Positions 40,701-47,600 of a DNA stretch of 47,600 nt are shown here, one piece after another (the stretch's first letter is position 1; every line of letters begins with the position of its first letter). Position numbers and translations under genes: made by a program. This DNA comes from Lingula anatina (lineage: Eukaryota; Brachiopoda; Lingulata; Lingulida; Lingulidae). The notes under the pieces were generated by a model that saw only the letters and a program-made list of their open reading frames with translations, made no database searches and was not told the DNA's origin. The DNA is taken from assembly GCF_001039355.2 (NCBI RefSeq), contig NW_019775840.1, positions 147,661 to 195,260 on the forward strand. Reading direction: 5' to 3'.

Positions 40701-43700
40701 TGAAATCCCCTTTGTGTGATTTTTAGATAGTGTTTATTTCACTGTTTCGTGTGGATTTGATAATTTTAAGTATTAAATTTGCAATCGAAATGAACATTTG
40801 CACATAAGGCAGCGTTTCTGGTAATGTCTATCAGACAAAACAAATTGTCATCCTGTATGAACACAAAATGGCTAGAAAACCATCAGAAATAAATACACCA
40901 CTGGGATTCTCCAAGACTGAAATGTGAGACAAAGTCGAGGAAATGCTGATGACATTGCCCCAGGTCTCCCAAGCGCTCCCTTGGGTAATTCGTCTGTCAG
41001 ATCTAATTCAAGATGTCATCAAGTGTCCCATCAAATTTCCGCTCTTCTGATGGCGCGAGAATCGATGAAGTGATGACAAATTGTATATTAATGAGGTGAC
41101 TATTTACTCCTTTATCGTGACACGCCGATGACTCCAGATAGCCAATTCATTTGTCAGTAACTCTCTTATCAACAACGATCGAAAGTTTGCACAACATGTT
41201 GTAATGCAATGTTCAGTAACATTTGAAGCAAATTGTCTGAGATACTACTATCAACTGAATTAAATTTAAAGAAAATGTTCGATTTTGAAATCTGTCTTTC
41301 TGATTTGATTTGCTTTAAGTGGGACACTGAGGAGCCAAGGCATGAAATAAAGATAGAAGAGAAAAAATGACAAAAATCATTAAATGCAGAAGCGATTTGA
41401 CAGAGGGGTGATTACGTTAAGGCGTTACAACAAGCATTTTCTTTCAATTTTCATTTCTTTCAAGTATCCCTTCAATACACTATCCAAAATACATTCCGAA
41501 CTGAAAAGCACGTTGTAATCTTCATTTGCCTCGCAGAGTTGTTATCGCAGGCGACGGAATTGCTGAAGTAATTTTGTAACAAATTACCAATTTGCTTCTC
41601 TCGTGATAAACAGATTTAGGGCAGTGACATTGCTGCCTTTTTTTTCATTTGGGAGATAGTTTAGATTGAGTGAGTAGGATGAGATTCGACGTGCATTCAC
41701 TAAGTAAGTCGTGCTAAGACGGGGAGGGGGGGGGGGGGATGGCCTTTTTGTTGAGCCTCACCTGCTGCAGCGCTCCTCTATCTCTCTTAGGGCTAAACAG
41801 CATTTATTGACTCCAATGGAATTGTTCCTCTGCATTAACATCTTAACCCACTATTATGCACAGACACAGCAGCTGTAACAGTTTTTCAAATGATGCACGC
41901 AACCCAATAAAACATGTTTCAAACCTACTAACATTTGAAAATATATTTTTCTTATATTTCCAACCAGCTCAAGTCTTTGCTGAAGCCATTGCCAACTTCT
42001 TCCGATTTATGGTTGTATCTTCATGTTTTCTTTTAACAATTTTGACCTTGTGGATACTGTATCGCCCAAATGGTAATTCCATTTTGATAAAAATTGCTGG
42101 ATTAAGGCCTACTTGTGGGTCTGAAAAACGCATCATCTTTGAAAATGAACATGCTGGGACTGTTCCCTATATGATTTCCATTATTCTACGATGGTCTTTG
42201 TTGAAATTATTTCATCTTTAAGCACTTATGAATTTACATTGGTTTACTTGTTTAATGAACACGTCCTTTGCAATACACAGAAATTTCAATTTCATAATCA
42301 AAACAATAATTTTCAGACAGTAATTATGATTAATTTTGGGAACGGGTAGACAGGTAAGTATTTTCGATCCCATATGAAATAGGACAAAGTTTTTGGATTT
42401 TATAATAATAAATCTGTTTCTGAATATCCTCCATTTCATTTGATGGAGGACCCAGTAAAAAGATGATAAAGGGTCGTAGTCCCAGGTTAGAAAAACTCCC
42501 CGCCAGATGTCAGGTCAGTAAACAGCTCCCTGAACCTCATAAATCAGCCCCTCATTAACTTGTACTTAATGGTAAGTGGATGGTTAATTTATTACGTGTC
42601 TAACTGTACTGAAATAATTAGCATCAATTACGTGCCCTATATTGTTCTCAAGGCGATATACGTGTTGATATGCCTCGTACCAGAGAGGAAGAGGTTAGAA
42701 CAACGCAGTTTCTTCTGCAGCGAGATACCATTCCTTTTTCATGCGAACTACAGTGACACGACTGATGATTTTCAAGTTGGGCTTCTTAAGAGAGAGAAAA
42801 GTAGAGAAATTTAAAAAGTCTTTTCTGATGCTGGTGGTACCGTGTTTGTTTAAATATTAATGATTTTCGAGGTTAAATGAGTTGAGGTGTCATAATTTTG
42901 AAAAATACATATAAATTTTTGAGTATTTAGAAACAAATGAGTGAATGCGTGATTCAGCCATTTGCAATGCAGTCATCAGTTTCACCCTCTGCCAGCCTAT
43001 ACATCCATGTTTTATGACCGCATTTGTGACAGATGCAATCCCGGTATTTCACATTTGGCCATGAATTGCTTTTTAAAAACTGGTTCAATCTGCCAAAACG
43101 CGATCTTGATGCCCAGTTAACTTTACGACAGCTGAATCATTGTATAAAAACCCGGTTAAATTCTCTGACTAGAACTGCCAAAGTATTTTGTTGATGATTT
43201 CTGCCTGCCATTGTGACAGCTGTAGCCAAGGTATCCCCGCCTCGCGACTGAGCAAGGCCACAGAGGTTTCGTTCTACGTTTCGCACGATACCTGTGAGAA
43301 AAATGTATGTATCTTAGTCTATTTTTTTTTTCATGGGCGTGGGCATGTGTATTTCTAATTTGTATTTTTGGCAGATTCTGTCAGTTTATTTTTCGTTACA
43401 TATCACAGTGAGAGGCGACATTAACCCCACAAAAAAAACCAATCAAAGCCCCCCCCTTATTGAGAGAGCTGCTATGAGAGATATTGCTTTCGGTAGAGAT
43501 GGGTGGAAGGGGAGAAGGAGGAATGTATACTTTTTGGACTATGCAAACTGAATGAAATTTTCTATATCAAAAGATTTGACTTATTTGTTGACTCAAAGGG
43601 TGTTGAAAATTGCAACAAAACGCACGAGAAAAATAACCAGATTAACACCGATTTAATGCCAAAATTGATCACTAAAAAATTTAATCTGTAGAAAGTATAG

Positions 43701-43960
43701 AAAGAGAAGAAAGAACCGTAAACCAGGCGTTCAGATAACAGTGCCCCAGCTGCCAAGTCAATCTGTATCCTGGTAGTTTATAACATGGTTTTGGCCCCCG
43801 CCCACAGCCTTCCAGCTACAGCTTCCCCAAGTGGGGGGAAATGTACCATGGCATTCCCAGAAGATGTTTACACTCGATGCTCTCCCTGCACAGCCCAAGG
43901 TATATTAAACATACAATGAAATTTTGTATGAACATACCAGTAGAACTACATATTCAAATC
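40701..43960. other. Gene-poor stretch with compositionally distinct blocks
   Basis: No supported gene. Blocks at about 40960-41200, 42440-42560 and 42950-43290 are less AT-rich than their surroundings and contain dense transcription-factor-like words (ATTAATGA, CAGATG, GTAAACA, GACAGCTG). A G run lies at 41721-41738. The longest frame (41856-42221) has no homology I can name. Confidence 0.35.
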
Positions 43961-43991
<31 letters not shown>

Positions 43992-43992
43992 C

Positions 43993-44041
<49 letters not shown>
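43961..44041. repeat. Compound microsatellite (GT)n-(GA)n
   Basis: About 22 GT units with interruptions followed by about 18 GA units. It creates CVCVCV and ERERER pseudo-peptides in overlapping frames. Confidence 0.95.
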
Positions 44042-44044
<3 letters not shown>

Positions 44045-45390
44045 TGTGTGTGTATGAACATAAGAGCATTTTTTGTAATTATCTCGTCGATTTCAGTTTT
44101 AGCGCATGGGATAATACAAATAAAAATTTATCTAATGAGATTATTTAATATAATGACGCATGCCCAGTCCACTCACTCCCCAGGACTGGCTCTGATCATA
44201 TTGATACTCACAATTTATTGATGAAAGTGTCATTGTCAGGTCTGTCAGTTGTTAAATGTCACACTAGCGTTCACTTCGATTTTGCTATTCTGTTGAAGGT
44301 CTCCGTATTATTACAAAGTATTGTTGAAAGAGAGGGAGAGAGAGAATGGTGAAGGGAGGTAAGGAGAGAGAGGGGGGTGTATTAAGGCACAGCACCGATA
44401 CTGATGTCTCTCACCAAAGACTGTAATCACTGAACATAAATTTCTATGGTGCGCCGTCGAGACTGTAGACACACCTCCGCTCCTCCCTCTCGACCACACT
44501 AACAATACTACACAGGGCGCTACTGTCTCCGCGCTGGTGACGCCGGGACAATCATGTTCTCTTTGTCCCCAGGTCTCACTGCTGTTCTTTTAAAAACAGT
44601 TTGGCAAGTGCGACCCGAGACAGACGACGTCGGTGCACGGAGACCGTGACACGGTGATGAAGAGATCACTCACTGTTGTTATGATGTCTGACCTGTGCGA
44701 GGCGAAGACAGAGATACAGAGCACAGATCTTCAGGACAAGAGGCTTGACATGGCCATCTTTAACATGCACACGTATCACATTTCGCCGGGATATTTGTCA
44801 CAGAACACTTAAGACGTATGATTGTTCTTAGTAATAATTTAGATTGCCCTTTTAAGCACTGTGGTAATTTACATATAACCCAACTGAATTCCCATTGTTT
44901 TTTATCAATTTATATTGCCTATTTGATAAAACGTTTAACTGTTTTGATGGAAACAACGAAAATGGGCACGTACTTTAACTTTTTCATGTACGGGTGCCCG
45001 TTGGTATCCTAATTAGTTTTTTTATCTCCGGCAACGAGATCAGTGTCGCTTTGTGTTTTTATGACTGGACAAGGTAGCTCAAAGAGCTCTTTACAAATTT
45101 TGATAAATAATTTAGGGTATGCTTTCAAATGAATTCCTAATATTACATATTTTTCTGTTGTCTTTGGAGTAATTGCTACTATTTTTGACCGAAGTCTGCA
45201 CTCTTTTAATCCCCTCTCTCTTTTTCTCTGTCTCTCTTAAGCTAATTTGATTTCGTCTGGATCGGCGCTTGTGACTATGCTTGACGAGATAGATATCATT
45301 TCATGGCAAGTATCAAAGATAAGATCGCCTTTTTCAGGCCCCTTCCTCACATTGTTCTGTATATTCTGCGAGACTGTCGCCCCTCAAATT

Positions 45391-45421
<31 letters not shown>

Positions 45422-46432
45422 GAACCATTTGTAGATCACAGATTAGTATCTCGCCTCAATTAAATTCATTATTGGCTTGTTGAGCAGCGACTAGAATGTT
45501 AGCCATTACGTTTTCCATCTCTGATATTGACGGTTACCAGTGTGACAATATTGTTTCCAATACATGCCCGCATATTGTGACGTTTTTCTTTGTAATAGCA
45601 CTTGACTGACAGGTGTCAAATCAAGCGAGATATTACTGCGTCTCAGTTGCTCTTCTCCTAGGCCCTGGAATAAACCAATCTGTATCTTGCATTGTGCCTG
45701 GCTAGGCTCTTTCTTATCCAGAGTTTACTTAATAAGCAATCATAAACAACGCTAGTCAAGATTGTACTATCATATACAATGAAATGCAAACCTCTCATTT
45801 GGTTTTTCTTTCTCTTGTTCCCCGGTTTCTCTATTTATTTCTTTATCTGCTTATTGTCTATTTTCCCATTTATTGTCTATTTATGCTAATCCGTCGTTCA
45901 TTTAGAAATCTATCTATTTTTCCATCTATCTATCTTGTATTTCATAAGGTAGCCATTGAATGCCCAATGCTGCTTTTAATAAAATGAAGATGGGCATGAA
46001 AAAAGTTCGCGACGAAAACGCTGTTGCATGGATTTTTACAATGAATCTATGAAAGCTAAGAGTTCACAACTTAATTACGTTGGCCGACACATTAAGAGAA
46101 CAGACTATGCTTCACAAGATTCATATTAAAAGATCTGTTGATGAATACGACGCAAAGGTCTTTGATCTTAATTTTACACATTTTATTGAACAGACACCAT
46201 TGAAAAAAGTGCAAAAAAAGTAGCAGGCATTGGTAATGCAAGAGTTATGAATCCAAGTTTGCAGCACTTAATGAATCATCACGTAAGATGAAAAATGATT
46301 CTATTCAGGTTTGATTCATGCATATTTTATACAACTTCTTGTGTATACTATCTTTCTTTCTGTTTACAGTTCACACATGATTAAAGAGAGTATTTACCTT
46401 TTCTCTCTTTTTCTCTCTCACCATCACTCACC

Positions 46433-46463
<31 letters not shown>

Positions 46464-47069
46464 TCCGTTAAAAGGGATTAAGTAATGGCCCTCAGTCGTC
46501 AGCAGTGCAAATTGATTTACACACGTCTGGGTCAAGCCAGCCAAGTGGATTTAAAACCAATCTTCTAACCATCAAAACTACTTTCATCTAACGGCTTCAG
46601 AAATCAACATATCTCCAGCGCAATGAAATCTTCTTTTCCCTGGTTACAGTCGTTATTAAGTTACTCTACAGCACGCAGTCGCTCTCTGCTGCTGTCCAGG
46701 CCCTGACATCCACGCCAGAGACGCTGTGGCGAGGAGACAATCCCCATGAAAATTGTATTATTCTGTCTACAGACACACTATCTTATCCACCAGTTCCTTG
46801 TTGACGGGACTGAGAATAGACGAACAGGCGAGTTTATTTCATTCCTTAAAAACGTCTCTCGTTGAAGTTTTTTTACTCACTCCGTTAACTGGAAAGTTAA
46901 GTGATTTTTTGCGCCACTGATTAGTATTCTAATTAAAGCAGGGCTTGTGAAGATTTTCTTTCATTTTTATGAACAGACATTAGAAGCGTCTGGTAATGAT
47001 ACATTGTGATTATCTGTGCCTGCTTATGCCGTCGCCGTCGCCACACTGCATATTTGTTCACCCCAACAT
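44042..47069. other. Gene-poor stretch with simple repeats
   Basis: No supported gene. Holds (TAGT)7 at 45393-45421 and CT-rich tracts at 46401-46466, plus less AT-rich blocks at 44510-44810 and 46600-46830. A 51-codon ORF at 44657-44812 (ATG to TAA, start MKRSLTVVMMSDLCEAK) lies in the first block, with no known family and no clear splice context. Confidence 0.4.
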
Positions 47070-47480
47070 AACTGCCAAATAATATTTTTGCTTAAGTGGA
47101 GATTTAAAGAACGACTTCGTTTTGTCTATATACAGGGTTTGAAGATAACCATGATGGGATTTTATTTTACAAAAGTTACTGAATTTTTGAATGTATTTTT
47201 ACGACGTTCGCCCTTGTATGGCAAACCGTAATTTTTCTTTTGCTCAAAATATACTAAAGAAAGTCATTTGATAAAAAGGCACTCTGAAGTTGAAAATCAG
47301 CTTGATCCGATTATCTTAACAAAAGTTATTGTTTTTTTTCTTTCTTTGCGACATTCGCAACATAAGTGTCAAACCATGTTTTTTTAATTTTATTTTGTAT
47401 ATGCTAGAAAATCTTGTTTGGTGAAAAGACAGTCTGACTTCAAAAGTTAACATTATGTGTTAATTTTCACATTTTGTGGT
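47070..47480. repeat. Dispersed repeat copy at the window end
   Basis: CATAACTGCCAAATAATATT near 47068 and later phrases (GACGTTCGCCC..TATGGCAAACCGTA near 47202; ATAAGTGTCAAACCATG near 47362) are variants of the ACTGCCAAACC box seen reversed at about 450-530. The phrase recurs about every 140-160 bases, so this copy looks internally tandem. Confidence 0.45.
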
Positions 47481-47600
47481 ATTTCAAAATTCTGTTGTCC
47501 AACATTTTTAAAATCCAATAAACTTTACTGAACTATATAAGGGGTTTTTACATTTTCAGATTGTATCATTTTGTTTTAATAATGATCATGGCAATTATTG

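Noticed and set aside
41856-42221. 121-codon ORF with a hydrophobic segment
   Set aside because: AT-rich low-complexity hydrophobics, no recognisable domain and no splice context; could be chance.
43841-44221. 126-codon ORF with Cys-Val and Arg-Glu repeats
   Set aside because: Created by the (GT)n-(GA)n microsatellite; its frame shows no domain outside it.
40071-44651. Shared 16-mer GCACGGAGACCGTGAC at 40071 and 44636
   Set aside because: One 16-base match within a window of this size is compatible with chance, and flanks do not align.
45393-45421. (TAGT)7, similar to a telomere-like repeat
   Set aside because: Neither TTAGGG nor TTAGG; a short interior tetranucleotide microsatellite.

Overview
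This window is invertebrate animal nuclear DNA: AT-rich, with spliced genes (GT/AG introns), many microsatellites and several families of small inverted-repeat elements. A lophotrochozoan such as a marine mollusc would fit the AT-richness, the repeat style and the apparent high heterozygosity, but no sequence here proves the lineage. It is a draft assembly. Single N bases at 4781, 6530, 14777, 20204 and 30261, and an N block at 10562-11223, look like contig joins. Two of them adjoin duplicated sequence, and two coincide with missing exons.

Left edge (1-3300): a short RecQ-like helicase fragment with a Walker A motif (108-263), an unrecognised 238-codon reverse ORF (647-1363), and a repeat with CCTCC-type inverted ends (1876-2130). 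A possible promoter and 5' UTR exon of the next gene lies near 2500-2605.

3359-19565 (+) is PMS2, the MutL-alpha mismatch-repair subunit. The N-terminal GHKL ATPase exons and the C-terminal endonuclease exons are clear. Exons 1-2 are present twice directly plus a perfect inverted copy of exon 2 and its flanks. The exons for the endonuclease core (11451-13575) recur at 14868-16955 with SNPs, indels and microsatellite differences, most simply two unmerged haplotypes. The end of the ATPase region and the long linker are missing at the N block.

23348-25891 (-) is an intact four-exon gene joining a THAP zinc finger to a DDE_Tnp_4-type transposase core: a transposon gene or a domesticated derivative.

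28258-36771 (+) is DYM (dymeclin), a Golgi-associated protein with an N-terminal MG myristoylation signal. Thirteen coding exons are seen, and an internal part of roughly 80-90 residues is missing around the N at 30261. A long 3' UTR probably runs to a poly(A) signal at 38769.

38775-47600 holds no gene I can support: AT-rich DNA with less AT-rich blocks, microsatellites and dispersed repeat copies. PMS2 and DYM are unrelated housekeeping genes. What links the loci is the mobile-element content: three or four small TA- or inverted-repeat families sit in the introns and spacers, one of them apparently polymorphic between the two PMS2 haplotypes.
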